DNA of 64,000 nucleotides from Leptospira tipperaryensis (lineage in GTDB: Bacteria > Spirochaetota > Leptospiria > Leptospirales > Leptospiraceae): contig NZ_CP015217.1 in the NCBI RefSeq assembly GCF_001729245.1, positions 1,738,001-1,802,000 on the forward strand, given 5' to 3'. How positions within the stretch are numbered: position 1 is the first letter of the stretch; each line of letters opens with the position of its first letter. Below, in pieces: positions 20,201 through 30,850 of the stretch. A program made the position numbers and the translations under genes. The notes under the pieces are model-generated. The model was not told the origin of the DNA. It saw only the letters and a list, made by a program, of their open reading frames with translations, and did no database searches.

Positions 20201-20574
20201 ACTTGAATGCGCTTCAAGTGGTTCTTTCCACATCGAACTTGGATTACACAGTGGAAGTATTGGAAGGTCAGACATACAATCCTTTCGGATTGGATCCCGA
20301 CGGAATCTTTAGCGTGATCGAACCGTTGGTAACTTCCCTCGTAGTTCCTCTGATCAACAGTATCTTAAAAGAAGTTCCGCTTCCGCCGCAGATCAATTTT
20401 CCGAAACTTCGACATCCGACGAACAACACCGCGTGTGCGATCAACGCGAAAAGTAATGTGATACAATTCTTTACTCTTGCAACGGAGAATACGTCCGATC
20501 CGTATATGTTAGGCGGGATGCGATTTGTAGGAGCTGCGGCAAGTGATCCAAGTTCTTTGATCATCTGTCCGTAA
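17218..20574 (+). CDS. very large lipoprotein with N-terminal Ig-like domain (1,118 aa)
   Basis: Signal peptide ends SILWVNC, followed by SDKNKDSG. About residues 78-178 form a bacterial Ig-like domain of the SbsA/Big_5 type. It has IQFSKPMNRALTEASITLQG, then a WASEQRLILNPYRELKPGEKYTL segment, the usual pattern of that fold. The remaining 900 residues have no domain I recognise; they are beta-rich with many Asn/Gly/Pro loops. It is likely an envelope lipoprotein whose Ig-like module may mediate binding. A 9-bp hairpin follows the stop. Confidence 0.82.
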   Translation: MLIQKNKFIGILIFLSILWVNCSDKNKDSGFDLLALFDLGGTSGGQSPNASVIPAYNNVDNNVATLPANFGQTGPQAHLFINSYENVNRYKDLEIQFSKPMNRALTEASITLQGTTGPLAGPGIGVEFYWASEQRLILNPYRELKPGEKYTLSINPDALTVSNKPLIAYSQEFKTTLNYSLNNSIVQGPMTRALNGTDDISLDTSADVTINSTFQNPVSGENHIDSVFLKKSGSGSSIKICPSAAPGSTCSMNPISLNLSSSSLPPSIGGNTYYYEIQTKFGPSYKKYFSFNFGNLTNPNNLLANISNGVMDEAQMLPFLGKVIQKFTTGAFKVQDINGTPRTFQEFLIGLPDHSKKKFYDNGQWNIGEACIRPGQAGSGGTNKIDDFKNQEFISVLGAKPGAEGRGYCWVPSSTYPTYPTSIVGPKGAEDQGEWAFDKWPKAAAPFSRYNAPLEDSLGAASMTMDVYVTDMRLPSFVKNSSGTQLGNIAADLKVNPGTANTAPGLGLDLSSRYVEVDLFIVSRYEDWYTIFISPGTLMYFKTTARLNWDPNVDPNLNGGNNVLPNIYLTTPSLRMARARNSITVDSTGTVSMAVRSPFAVTNSIFPNFPTNADIDSVTNNFFVLPWSNPTFLPMGIYSGAEDTKDFMYTAPMEYIASNEGGVDNILVPLIGRGTVQNLAGGTVPYVKGIITQYMLKDIVQRIAPNVLNSVVGALRDDGVTIQLPSYLPAPLKNFPLTVKMKLREESVIKHDGTNKGLVSNLDLSFSSNYVDPQGRGLRTQAAKSGMILTRNSATPFPSTYQFTQSNANPGFLLSLHSDTISQAAFHLWQRRGLDINMNKAFIDTINSYSGGNPLFQLTTTLLKASPIITILAPGREKLQGLNGSNALAPAAKPYDDIEMIMEPVLAPSVKFKPMTGPGIPKLRLYFTEMQLKIVAKKPASCTGLTGAELTDCGNDTRPNGYSYTLGAVRISLSADADFKFITFSNPNNDPNLQNLNALQVVLSTSNLDYTVEVLEGQTYNPFGLDPDGIFSVIEPLVTSLVVPLINSILKEVPLPPQINFPKLRHPTNNTACAINAKSNVIQFFTLATENTSDPYMLGGMRFVGAAASDPSSLIICP

Positions 20575-20602
20575 AAGATCCCGATCGATAAATCGGGATC
20601 TT
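20575..20602 (+). terminator. hairpin after second giant lipoprotein gene
   Basis: AAGATCCCGAT pairs with ATCGGGATCTT over a short loop immediately after the stop codon. The stem is strong but lacks a T-run, so it may be a terminator or a 3'-end stabiliser. Confidence 0.5.
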
Positions 20603-20879
20603 CGTGAACTTTATCGAAGAGGGATCCTAAGAATGGTTCCCTCTAAATCCAATGCTTGCTCGAATGCAGGAAGTCCTACCTTTATCTACAGAGAGAACAA
20701 CGTTCATTTTGTTATTAGCTCTCTTAAAAAAACGTAAGTTTCTCTAAAAAACTAATTTCAAAATCAGAATTCTCTGCATTCTAATACAGGCGAAAGAATT
20801 TTGGTTGATTAAAAAATCATGAGCATTTATTCACAATTTAACTGAACGGTTGTAAGATAAAAAAGGTATTTGAAAATCA
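20603..20879. other. intergenic region upstream of BTAD regulator
   Basis: A/T-rich region of 277 bp. It contains an AGGAAGTCCTAC motif near 20670, a partial palindrome resembling the dispersed-repeat end. No gene found. Confidence 0.4.
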
Positions 20880-22472
20880 ATGAATATAACGCTCTATCAA
20901 ATCTCGTGCTACTTAGTTGCGACTATACTAGCCTATAGAACCCTCCATAATTTATTCCTCTTTTATAAGAATAGAAAACAAATCTACCTCCTTCATTTCG
21001 CATTTCTCCAAGTTGCGTATGGATTTTATCTCTTATTTTTCACGAGAACGATCAATGCGGTCAGCGCACAAGACGCTCTGATCTGGGAACGTTTTGAAAA
21101 CGCGTGTATTCCGATCTTTGGAATGAGTTTGGTTCTTTTTGTAAATAGTTATCGAAGAATTTTTAGTAAAGACTTTGTATATCTCTACATTCTTCTCAAT
21201 GTACTTTTATCGGGTGTGATTCTTGTGGATCCGAATTCCTATCATATCGGACTTGCTCACGAACGAAAGTTTCCGGCTCTGGGAATCGTAATCTATGAAA
21301 CGGATCAACCGCTTTTAGTTCAGTATTTTTATCTTTCCGGAATTCTTATGATCATCTGGACCTTGTTCAAGGTCATCACTCAGTTTCTTCGAAATCTATT
21401 TCGGAATCTGTTTCTTTTGATCGGTTTGATCATCTTCTGCACGAACGTTTTGTTGGATATCTTGGTCGCAATGGACTTGCTTCCGATTCCATACACTTCT
21501 CATTTTAGTTTTTTGATTCTTATGTTTTCAGTGGATTCTTTTTTAACCCTAAACAAATCGGGAAGAGAGATTCGAGAAGAATTAAAACAAGCCTTGGTTT
21601 CTCCGGAAGAATTTGAGTTGAATCCGGATAAGAGGACGACTCATTCAAAGACAAAAGCAGAAAACATTAACACCACTTATGCGAAGATCGGTTCTTCGCA
21701 AGGGGAAGGAGATCAGATTTTTATCCGCGCTCTAGGAAGTTTAGAATTGGAGAAGGGCGGAGTTCGAATTCCTCAGACCGAAATTTCCAGTAAGAAGAAG
21801 ATGCTCAAACTCGTGAAAATTCTTCTGATTCGTTTTGAAAAAGGCATTCATAGAGAAGAACTTTTAGAACTTTTGTGGCCAGGAATGACCGATAAGAACG
21901 CGCTCAACAGTCTTCACGCACTTTGTTTTCGTTTGCGGAGAATCATCGGAAATCCGGAGGCCCTTGTTTTTTCGGAGGATCGTCTTTTTTTTAGACAAGA
22001 TCTTGTTCAGACAGATTTTCAGATGTTCGAGAAACACTACGAAGGCGGGGCCAAAGCGCTTCGAAAAGGCGACACGGAGTTGGCGATTCAAGAATTTCGT
22101 TTTGCAAGAGCCTTCTACCGAGGAGATTTTTTCGACTTCGATCTTTACTTTCCGGAATCGGAGATTCGAAGAGAATACATACGTAAAAGTTTGATCGAAA
22201 TCTTTCGTTTTCTTTGCGAGAAGGACGTGGAAAGAAAAGAGATGGAAGGACTTTTGGAAGATTCTGCGAGTTGGATTCGTTTGGATGATCTGGATGAACG
22301 CGCTTGGAGATTCCATTTCGAAGCGCTCTTGCAATTGGATCGTAAAAATGAAGCCCTTCGGAAATACGAAGAGTTTAGAAAATCCCTTCGAAAGGAATTG
22401 GGTGTGGACCCGGAATCCGAAACTCTCAGTTTGATTGAAAGAATTCGCTCGGGCGCGGTGAGTCGTGCTTAA
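20880..22472 (+). CDS. membrane-anchored winged-helix/BTAD (SARP-like) regulator
   Basis: A 530-residue protein. Residues 1-225 form about seven hydrophobic helices resembling the N-terminal 7TM sensor of some histidine kinases. A charged linker follows. Residues about 280-370 look like an OmpR-type winged helix ([18 protein letters not shown], then [15 protein letters not shown]). Residues about 375-525 are a bacterial transcriptional activation domain built of TPR-like helices ([35 protein letters not shown], and the typical end [19 protein letters not shown]). SARP regulators are normally soluble, so the membrane anchor suggests direct signal sensing. Targets unknown. Confidence 0.82.
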   Translation: MNITLYQISCYLVATILAYRTLHNLFLFYKNRKQIYLLHFAFLQVAYGFYLLFFTRTINAVSAQDALIWERFENACIPIFGMSLVLFVNSYRRIFSKDFVYLYILLNVLLSGVILVDPNSYHIGLAHERKFPALGIVIYETDQPLLVQYFYLSGILMIIWTLFKVITQFLRNLFRNLFLLIGLIIFCTNVLLDILVAMDLLPIPYTSHFSFLILMFSVDSFLTLNKSGREIREELKQALVSPEEFELNPDKRTTHSKTKAENINTTYAKIGSSQGEGDQIFIRALGSLELEKGGVRIPQTEISSKKKMLKLVKILLIRFEKGIHREELLELLWPGMTDKNALNSLHALCFRLRRIIGNPEALVFSEDRLFFRQDLVQTDFQMFEKHYEGGAKALRKGDTELAIQEFRFARAFYRGDFFDFDLYFPESEIRREYIRKSLIEIFRFLCEKDVERKEMEGLLEDSASWIRLDDLDERAWRFHFEALLQLDRKNEALRKYEEFRKSLRKELGVDPESETLSLIERIRSGAVSRA

Positions 22473-22505
22473 CGAATTGTAAGTCAGGAATCTTTATCGT
22501 TCTCG

Positions 22506-22533
22506 ATGCTTTCCTTTGCGGAAGGGGAAGCAT
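22506..22533 (+). terminator. possible terminator after BTAD regulator
   Basis: ATGCTTTCCTT pairs with GAAGGGGAAGCAT around a TGCG loop with a one-base bulge, 34 nt after the stop. No long T-run follows. Confidence 0.35.
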
Positions 22534-22693
22534 TTCCTGGAAAGATAACGACCGTTCTTCTATCCGGATTCTTCCGGTCAGTTTATAAAGAATGACTCTG
22601 AAATAAAACGACCATTCTATAAAAAAATCATGGACGGATCCGACGCCGTGATTAAGTTTCATAAAAATCTCTTAAGCGATAAATGTGTCCCGA

Positions 22694-23707
22694 ATGAAAA
22701 TTCAAAAGTTAAAATTTGGTTTTTTCTTATTTGTAACGATTGTTACAATAAACGCAGTCTCCTGTTCCTTGGTTTACAATGTCACAGGAAGAACGATTTC
22801 TTCTTACGCAGAGGATCATCTGATTCCTTACATGCTTCAATCTAAGGATTTGGATTCGGTTTGTAGCGCCGGAGTCAGCCTGGCCCCGCTGATTGCTTCT
22901 TTTGAAAGAGTTAGCAGAAGCCCCGATCTTCCGGTTTTAGTTGCGATGCTCGGCGCCGGAATGTGTGCGGAGAAAAATGCGCAGGAAGCCGAACTCCACT
23001 ATCTCGCAGCCGTTCGCAAAGGAAAGGGCGACGAAGCGACCGATCACCAAGCCGTGGAAATTCGAAATCACGGTCTCGCCGCGAAACGATACGGAGAAGC
23101 GTATCGTAGATTCAATTTATACTTTGGAGAATGGAACGGCAAATGTCCTTCGCTTTCCAAAGACGATCAGTTCTATTATTTAATCGGACTTTCTGCGAGT
23201 CTTCTCGCGATTCTTCACGACCGTGCGGCGCAAGGTGTGGGTAACGTTTCCACGGATATTCCTTCAATCGTGTCTAACGCGTCCAAATGTCTGGATCCGG
23301 AAGAATGGTGGGGAGTTCCGATTGCGTTGGAAGCTATCATCTGGCTTTCGATTCCTGGCGCGACACCGCCGGGAAAAGATCCCTTCCAACAACTCGATCG
23401 TGCCGTCGCGTTAGGCGACAAGGCCGGAGTCAGTCTTTCCCGAGCATTTCAAATCCAAGCTCTGGCCGGAAGAGGAAACCAAGACGCGATCAAGAAGGCG
23501 GTAAAAGAACACGCCAAGCTCTTGGAAAAAGGTCAATCCAAACCGGACTATCAACTTTTGGAAGCCTACGCAGAACAACTTTCGAGACACGAGTCCGATA
23601 AGATCTGGATCAAGGAGAAGGGACACAGAGGTCCTTTGCTTCTCGGAAGTTTTCCACAAGGAAAACGAGACATGAAAGAAGACGACGATCTTCTGAAGGG
23701 TCTTTGA
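22694..23707 (+). CDS. tatT: TRAP transporter T-component lipoprotein (TatT family)
   Basis: The start at ATG 22694 is preferred over an upstream GTG because it gives a compact signal peptide ending NAVSC. The 337-residue product is all-helical with TPR-like pairs and matches the layout of the TRAP-associated T-component (TatT; Treponema pallidum Tp0956 is the structural prototype, a trimeric lipoprotein). The downstream gene order, TatP-like binding protein then fused QM permease, is exactly the context in which TatT is found. It probably docks the ligand-binding protein at the membrane. Note that the name tatT here refers to the TRAP system, not twin-arginine export. Confidence 0.8.
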   Translation: MKIQKLKFGFFLFVTIVTINAVSCSLVYNVTGRTISSYAEDHLIPYMLQSKDLDSVCSAGVSLAPLIASFERVSRSPDLPVLVAMLGAGMCAEKNAQEAELHYLAAVRKGKGDEATDHQAVEIRNHGLAAKRYGEAYRRFNLYFGEWNGKCPSLSKDDQFYYLIGLSASLLAILHDRAAQGVGNVSTDIPSIVSNASKCLDPEEWWGVPIALEAIIWLSIPGATPPGKDPFQQLDRAVALGDKAGVSLSRAFQIQALAGRGNQDAIKKAVKEHAKLLEKGQSKPDYQLLEAYAEQLSRHESDKIWIKEKGHRGPLLLGSFPQGKRDMKEDDDLLKGL

Positions 23708-23753
23708 TTTTTTACGCCATTCTAATTTGAATTCAATTGAAAGGAGAATATCC

Positions 23754-24761
23754 ATGAAAAGAATCCGTATCTTTTTAATCGCGACTTTAGCTCTTCTGCT
23801 AACGTCATCCGTCTTTGCGGCAGATCCGATCAACAAAACGATCTGCGTCTTTGATCCTTCCGGAACACACGGTGATATTTTTAAGTCCGCTCTTCGTTAC
23901 CAAGCTCAGGCTCTAAACTGGGGAATTCGTTTGGAACCGAAGGCTTATACCGACGAGGTCGTCGCGAATTCGGACTTCAAAGCGGGGAAGTGTAACCTCG
24001 CTCTTCTCACGAGTCTTCGTGTTCGCGGTTACGTTCCTCAGTCGGGTTCGCTCGAAGCGATCGGGGCTCTTCCTTCTTACGATCTTCTAAAAAGAACGAT
24101 CGACGTTTTGTCCAATCCGAAGGCAAGACAACTGAACGTTTCCGGAGAATACGAAACGATGGCGATGTTTCCCGGTGGCGCAGTTTATCTTCTTTTGAGA
24201 GATAAGAATCTTCGTTCGATCAAGGACCTCGCCGGTAAAAAGATCGCGACCCTGACCTATGATCAAGCTGCGACTACGATGGTGGACGTCGTCGGTTCTT
24301 CCATGGTTCCCGCGGAGATCGCTACGTTCGCTGGAATTTTTAATAACGGACGCGCGGATGCTTGTTATTCTCCGGCGGTAGGTTTTAAACCTTTGGAGCT
24401 CATGAAAGGTGTTGTGCCTAACGGAGGAATCGTAAAGTTCCCGATCGGACAACTTACGTTTCAGATCGTCGGAAAGACGGCGGATTTTCCCGCAGACTAC
24501 GGGAATCAATCCAGACAGTGGGCGGCGACTCAGTTTGAAACGATGCTTGAGTTGACTAGAAAAGCTGAGAAAGAAGTTCCAGCAAAGTATTGGTTGGAAG
24601 TTCCGAAAGAAGAAATCAAAGGTTACTTTGAAAAATTCAGAGAGGTTCGTATTAAACTTAGAGATAAGGGTGTATATCACGCATCGATCTTAAAACTGAT
24701 GAAAGGTGTTCGTTGTAAGGCTGACGCTAACGCGCAAGAATGTTCTGATTCCTTAGAATAA
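23754..24761 (+). CDS. tatP: TRAP-type periplasmic solute-binding protein (TatP-like)
   Basis: The ATG at 23754 follows a textbook AAAGGAG site; the longer open frame to 23727 lacks one. The product is about 335 residues with a cleavable signal (LLLTSSVFAAD). It has the two-lobe plan of DctP/TatP binding proteins. TICVFDPSGTHGDIFKSALRY opens lobe one. A hinge segment LRSIKDLAGKKIATL matches the family's 'DLKGLKIR' motif, and GRADACYSPAVGFKPLELMKG follows. It would deliver a ligand to the permease encoded 11 nt downstream. The ligand is unknown; T-component systems are thought to bind hydrophobic or unusual substrates. Confidence 0.8.
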   Translation: MKRIRIFLIATLALLLTSSVFAADPINKTICVFDPSGTHGDIFKSALRYQAQALNWGIRLEPKAYTDEVVANSDFKAGKCNLALLTSLRVRGYVPQSGSLEAIGALPSYDLLKRTIDVLSNPKARQLNVSGEYETMAMFPGGAVYLLLRDKNLRSIKDLAGKKIATLTYDQAATTMVDVVGSSMVPAEIATFAGIFNNGRADACYSPAVGFKPLELMKGVVPNGGIVKFPIGQLTFQIVGKTADFPADYGNQSRQWAATQFETMLELTRKAEKEVPAKYWLEVPKEEIKGYFEKFREVRIKLRDKGVYHASILKLMKGVRCKADANAQECSDSLE

Positions 24762-24772
24762 AACAAAAAAAC

Positions 24773-26746
24773 ATGGCAAAAAAAATCGTATCTTGGGCAG
24801 TACTGCTCTTTCTTTTCGTACCTCTGGTTCAAAGTTTCGGTCAATTGGTCCAAGCTCGAATGCTCGAGCTCGGAGAAACCATCTGGCCGCGTTATGCGGA
24901 GATTAGAATCAGTTGTATCGCTTCTGAAATCAATTCCTTGGAAAAAGTCGAAGTAAGCGCTTCCGATTCCGCGCTTTTAGAAGAATTGGATTTGGGCTCC
25001 GGAAGCTCCACGAGTTCTCCAAAAAAAGAGAACGTTCCCGCGACGGCGGTGTTGACTCCGTTGGAATTGACTTTCGGACAAAAACTCTATTGTGGAACGG
25101 AAAGAAAACTTTCTACGATTACGATTTTTGCAATCGACTACATTCCGATGACGATGGTGATTCTTCTCCTTGTTGCGGGGATCGTATCCACCACGAGGCG
25201 TTATCATATCGCTCTGAAAAATCCCGAGAATCGAAAGGAAGAATTAGCTTCGGAGATCAGTCAGATCGTTGCCAATTTGATTTTGGTTCTTTCGGCTTCT
25301 TATATGCTTCCGTTTAGCAAGGGTGTGGAGGCCCAGATTCAGATCCTTTGGATCGGAGGATTGCTCTTCCTTACCGCATTGAATGTCAATAATATTCGAA
25401 ATTCTGAATTTAAACATCTTTCGGAAGGTCAGGCGACGAGTAGGTTTTCCGAAATTCTTCTTGCGATTCCTTTGTATTGCTGGATGGCTCTTATTTGTGG
25501 AATTTATTTTACGTTGATCGAACATCATCCTGCGGGTCTTGCTATCTATCTTCAAAAGTTGACGGCTCACGCGACTCTTTATATTCAGATCGGTCTTTAC
25601 GTCTGGACTGGAATTTTACTCAGAGATACTTCTTTAGGAAGAAGGTTCTTTGATCTTTTGAAACCGTGGAAACTTCCGGCGGAGCTTTTGGCCGTGATCG
25701 TAGTGATCGCCGCCGCGCTTCCGACCGCTTATAGCGGGGCTTCCGGAATCGTCGTTTTGGCGTTAGGCGCTACGATCTTTGTGGAACTCAGAAGAGCGGG
25801 GGCTTCTCAGGAAAGAGCGTTAGCCGCCACAGCGATGAGCGGAAGTCTGGGAGTTGTGTTGCCTCCTTGTCTTCTTGTGGTCATCGTAGCTTCCTTGAAC
25901 TTGGACGTTACAACGGACGAGCTTTTTCATTGGGGTTGGAGAGTCTTCGCGGTTTCGACGACTCTCTTTTTAGTGGTGAGTTGGTTTTTGAGAAAGGGTT
26001 CTTGGAAAATTGAGCCGGAAACTAACGCTCTTGGAAAAACATGGGCGGTTTTTAAACCGTTTAGCCTTTATATCTTGATCGCCGTGGTAATCGTTTTTGT
26101 TCTTGTGTTCGGTTTGAACACTCATTTTGACGAGCACACGGCGCCATACATGCTTCCCATCGCAATGCTCGCATTGATCTTCTGGGATCATAAACAAAGT
26201 CAAAAGGAACATCACCCGGCATCGGGAGCAAGAGACGTGATTAAGATTTCAAGAACTTCTTACGATACTGGTTCCCATCTGGGAGCGCTCTTGATGTTGA
26301 TGGGTCTTTCCGCCTGTATGGGAGGCGTGTTTGAGAGATCGAACGTCATCAATCTTTTTCCGACTCAGTTAGGTTCTCCACTTTCTGCGATGATCATTCT
26401 TACTTTTGTTCTTGTGATCATAGGAATGCTCATGGATCCCTACGGCGCGGTGATTTTGGTTTCCGTGACTCTCTATCCGATTGCAAAGGCGAATGGAATT
26501 CATCCTCTGAATTTTTGGATGACTGCGCTTGTCTCTTTTGAGTTGGGATATTTGACTCCTCCCGTGGCTCTCAATCATCTTCTTACTAAACACGTAGTCA
26601 GGGATTATCTTGAAAAGGAACCGAACCTGCACCACGCGAGCTTCTTTGCCAGATACGAAAGGGTTATCGTTCCGATTATCGTTTTATTTTTGACTTTGAT
26701 CGTGACTGCGTTTGGTCCGCTCTTATATCAGAGCTGGAATTCTTAA
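24773..26746 (+). CDS. TRAP transporter permease, fused DctQ-DctM
   Basis: A 657-residue inner-membrane protein with about 16 hydrophobic segments. The N-terminal 210 residues, including a non-membrane insert near 40-115, correspond to the small DctQ subunit. The rest is the large DctM subunit, with AAALPTAYSGASGIVVLALGA, SGSLGVVLPPCLLVV and LGYLTPPVALNHLLTK, the paired-loop motifs of this ion-coupled family. It imports substrate using a sodium or proton gradient. It is the last gene of the TatT-TatP-QM operon and is followed by an intrinsic terminator. Confidence 0.87.
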   Translation: MAKKIVSWAVLLFLFVPLVQSFGQLVQARMLELGETIWPRYAEIRISCIASEINSLEKVEVSASDSALLEELDLGSGSSTSSPKKENVPATAVLTPLELTFGQKLYCGTERKLSTITIFAIDYIPMTMVILLLVAGIVSTTRRYHIALKNPENRKEELASEISQIVANLILVLSASYMLPFSKGVEAQIQILWIGGLLFLTALNVNNIRNSEFKHLSEGQATSRFSEILLAIPLYCWMALICGIYFTLIEHHPAGLAIYLQKLTAHATLYIQIGLYVWTGILLRDTSLGRRFFDLLKPWKLPAELLAVIVVIAAALPTAYSGASGIVVLALGATIFVELRRAGASQERALAATAMSGSLGVVLPPCLLVVIVASLNLDVTTDELFHWGWRVFAVSTTLFLVVSWFLRKGSWKIEPETNALGKTWAVFKPFSLYILIAVVIVFVLVFGLNTHFDEHTAPYMLPIAMLALIFWDHKQSQKEHHPASGARDVIKISRTSYDTGSHLGALLMLMGLSACMGGVFERSNVINLFPTQLGSPLSAMIILTFVLVIIGMLMDPYGAVILVSVTLYPIAKANGIHPLNFWMTALVSFELGYLTPPVALNHLLTKHVVRDYLEKEPNLHHASFFARYERVIVPIIVLFLTLIVTAFGPLLYQSWNS

Positions 26747-26797
26747 AAAAGAGACTGCATAAACATATTCTAACTTTCTAAAGTGATTTAAGAATCG

Positions 26798-26829
26798 AAC
26801 CCGGATTTTCCCAAAAAAAGTCCGGGTTT
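26798..26829 (+). terminator. intrinsic terminator of TRAP operon
   Basis: AACCCGGA (26798-26805) pairs with TCCGGGTT (26821-26828) over an A-rich loop and is followed by TTG TCG, about 50 nt after the permease stop. Confidence 0.65.
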
Positions 26830-26985
26830 GTCGTAAAAAAATGCGGTGTGATGAAAAGCTTGATCATTTTTTCTGGTTAGAAAAGATCGAAGAATTCCTA
26901 TTCAAGTAAACTTTTTTCTTTCCATCAGTCTGTATCTTTTCTAAATGAAATGAATACGCAGAATTTTCCGTGATTGTATCTCTAA

Positions 26986-27000
26986 CGGACTTTAAGTCCG
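26986..27000. repeat. 15-bp palindrome, site 1
   Basis: CGGACTTTAAGTCCG, a perfect 7+1+7 palindrome. The same sequence in the other orientation (CGGACTTAAAGTCCG) occurs at 37973-37987 and 61188-61202. It lies about 200 nt upstream of the HipA-like gene. Confidence 0.8.
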
Positions 27001-27196
27001 ATTTTAATCCTTTTTTGGTAGCGAACAGCGTGATCGGAGAACCGACGACAGTCGAAAGAAATTGGTTAGAACGAATGGGCAGATCGGGCACGGGCGCAAG
27101 TCTAAAAAAATAGATTCAATCCCTCGATTGCCTTTCAGAAAACAACAAAATATACAATAAGAATGGAATATGGCCGATTCTGATTTTTAAGAATCT

Positions 27197-28048
27197 ATGA
27201 ACGAAAAACAAAACAATCCAGAAATCGTTAAAACAATCAAGATATTGAATGTGATTAAATCCGGTTCCACGGTTCCGGTCCACTTAGAAACTTCAAAGGG
27301 GGAGATGATCGCCAAGTGGACCCGGACAGCGCAGGGCCCAATCAATAATATCTCCGATTGGATCGGACTGAATCTGGCCCGAGAGTTTGGTTTGGATTCT
27401 CCGAAGACGTATATCCTCGAAGTCGGAAAAGAAGCGGCTGCTTCCGTAAGAGAGACTGAGATTCGTGAGATGATTGAAAAAAGCGAGGGGCTCAACTTAG
27501 GGATTGAATACTTGGAACGTTATGCGCAGTGCGATTCCGAACAACTCGACCGAATCCCCAAAGAACAAAAGGAACTCTGTTTTCTTTTCGACGTTTTATT
27601 TTTAAACTTCGATCGAAGTCTGAGCAATACGAACATCATCGGAAACGGTTCCGCTTATTCCTGGGTCGACTTTGCTTCCCTCATGGAAATCATTTGTCTC
27701 GTCACAAAGCAGGCGGAACCTCCTATGAGCGTCTGGGAAAGACTCCGTTATCATCCGTTTTACCAGTTAGAATTACATTCTTCCTCTTTTAAGAAAATTG
27801 AAAGTAGCACGATTCGAAAGATTCTTTATCAAATCCCGAATGAGTGGTTGGGGATCTATGATCTTGATGTAGAATTTCTAAAGAATGAGTTGTTTGCAAG
27901 AATCGTTTTTTTGGTAGGAAATTCCGAGACTGTTTTTCGAGAACGGATCAAGAAAATTCAGAAAATTGAATATAAGACCAAAGAAGAAATTAAGGAAGAA
28001 CAAGGGCGAAAAAGAAGAGAGTTTGAAAAGAAGTTCGGAAAGTTTTAA
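27197..28048 (+). CDS. HipA-like kinase-fold protein (HipA_2 type)
   Basis: A 283-residue soluble protein. Residues 20-110 carry the small lobe, with SKGEMIAKWTRTA holding a likely ATP-contacting lysine and NLAREFGLDSPKTYILEV matching the family's N-lobe end. Near residues 136-160, LFLNFDRSLSNTNIIG followed by WVDFASL matches the HipA catalytic D...N and metal-binding D. So it is probably an active kinase rather than a relic. The last 30 residues are a basic coiled segment. No hipB-like antitoxin gene is next to it. Standalone HipA_2 proteins lack a proven target. Confidence 0.7.
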   Translation: MNEKQNNPEIVKTIKILNVIKSGSTVPVHLETSKGEMIAKWTRTAQGPINNISDWIGLNLAREFGLDSPKTYILEVGKEAAASVRETEIREMIEKSEGLNLGIEYLERYAQCDSEQLDRIPKEQKELCFLFDVLFLNFDRSLSNTNIIGNGSAYSWVDFASLMEIICLVTKQAEPPMSVWERLRYHPFYQLELHSSSFKKIESSTIRKILYQIPNEWLGIYDLDVEFLKNELFARIVFLVGNSETVFRERIKKIQKIEYKTKEEIKEEQGRKRREFEKKFGKF

Positions 28049-28470
28049 GCTTGCAGACGATTGAATCTAATTTTGTGAGATAGAAACTTTGACCATATCC
28101 GCGATCGTCGTTTCTGCGCGCCGGTTTTAGAGAAGAGTGAAGTAAAGAATTCAGATCCTCTTCTGGGGACCATCCGGAGAAAACGAGATTCATGTGTTAG
28201 AAAAATCGCAGGTGCCGCTTGCGCTTATGCAGACAAGGAGAATCATTGTTTTAGGAGTTCCTACGCGGGACTTTTTTCTTGCAAAATTAGAATTTTGTGA
28301 TATAGGAAAGTTTCCGGAATTTTTCCACCACCCACCCCTCCGCCCAAAATTTGGGTGGGGCGCGCCGAAGTTTCAAGGCAAATCGTCGGAACTACGACGG
28401 ACTGGCTTAGGATTTCAGTCTTACAAAACGTTCTGGATAAGATTCTATTCTCGGAAAAGTCTAAGCTTTA
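28049..28470. other. intergenic stretch, 422 bp
   Basis: Lies between the 3' ends of the HipA-like gene and the minus-strand membrane protein gene. Its central part is dispersed repeat copy B. Short frames crossing it, including minus 27990-28193, have no ribosome site or family match. Confidence 0.55.
28252..28398 (+). repeat. dispersed repeat, copy B
   Basis: Starts TAGGAGTTCCTACGCGGGAC and ends CGTCGGAACTACGAC. Over its central 105 nt it is identical, apart from about one base, to the reverse complement of copy C at 43155-43299. Copy A at 10912-11071 is a more diverged relative. It contains a GC-rich imperfect palindrome (CCCCTCCGCCC...GGGTGGGGCGCGC, about 28336-28365). Confidence 0.85.
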
Positions 28471-29565
<1,095 letters not shown>

Positions 29566-29566
29566 T

Positions 29567-30364
<798 letters not shown>

Positions 30365-30375
30365 TCCGCGGATGG

Positions 30376-30630
30376 TTAGGCAGATTTAGATTTTTTGGAC
30401 TTGGAAGCTTTCGCCTGAACTTCTTCTTTTGGAGCTTGTTCTTGACTGATCTGCTGAGAAGGCTCGTCCGATTCTCCCGTTAAGGATTTGCGAAACGATC
30501 TGATTCCGTCTCCGAGGTCTTTCGCGAGAGAAGGGAGTCTCTTTCCTCCGAAGAGTAAGAGCGCGATAAAAAGAATGAGAAGGATTTCAGTCCATCCGAG
30601 TGATCCGAAGACTGCGAGTGGTGCAAACAT
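30376..30630 (-). CDS. tatA: twin-arginine translocase subunit TatA
   Basis: An 84-residue protein with the short N-terminal transmembrane helix ([23 protein letters not shown], given by its FG hinge near residue 27), an amphipathic helix ([19 protein letters not shown]) and a Lys/Ser/Glu-rich tail. This is the TatA/E architecture. It forms the translocation pore with TatC. First gene of tatA-tatC-PP2C-like; no tatB-like gene is seen here. Confidence 0.93.
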   Translation of the reverse strand: MFAPLAVFGSLGWTEILLILFIALLLFGGKRLPSLAKDLGDGIRSFRKSLTGESDEPSQQISQEQAPKEEVQAKASKSKKSKSA

Positions 30631-30850
30631 TGTAATACCTCAAAAATGGGCCCTTGGAAAGCCATCGATCCGAAAAACGGATTTTTTAGACTTTTGAAAG
30701 TCCGATAATTGGACTTTTTAAGCCGGACACTTATCTGTCAAATAGTTAGTAATTCGTCCAAGAAGGCTCGAAAAATTTGCTTTTCTTCGTTTTCGAATTC
30801 GAAGCGGAAAACGGTTTCTTTTTTTGGGAATTCCTGATAAAGCTGACTTT

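Larger units (their letters stand above)
26747..27196. other. intergenic stretch, 450 bp
   Basis: Contains the TRAP operon terminator and the 15-bp palindrome at 26986-27000. Short open frames exist on both strands (for example plus 26971-27114, minus 26864-27091), but none has a ribosome site or recognisable family. Confidence 0.5.

Noticed and set aside
26864..27091. Small minus frame (75 codons) and a plus frame (about 47 codons) upstream of the HipA-like gene, considered as an antitoxin
   Set aside because: Neither has a ribosome site or a helix-turn-helix pattern, and they cross the 15-bp palindrome.
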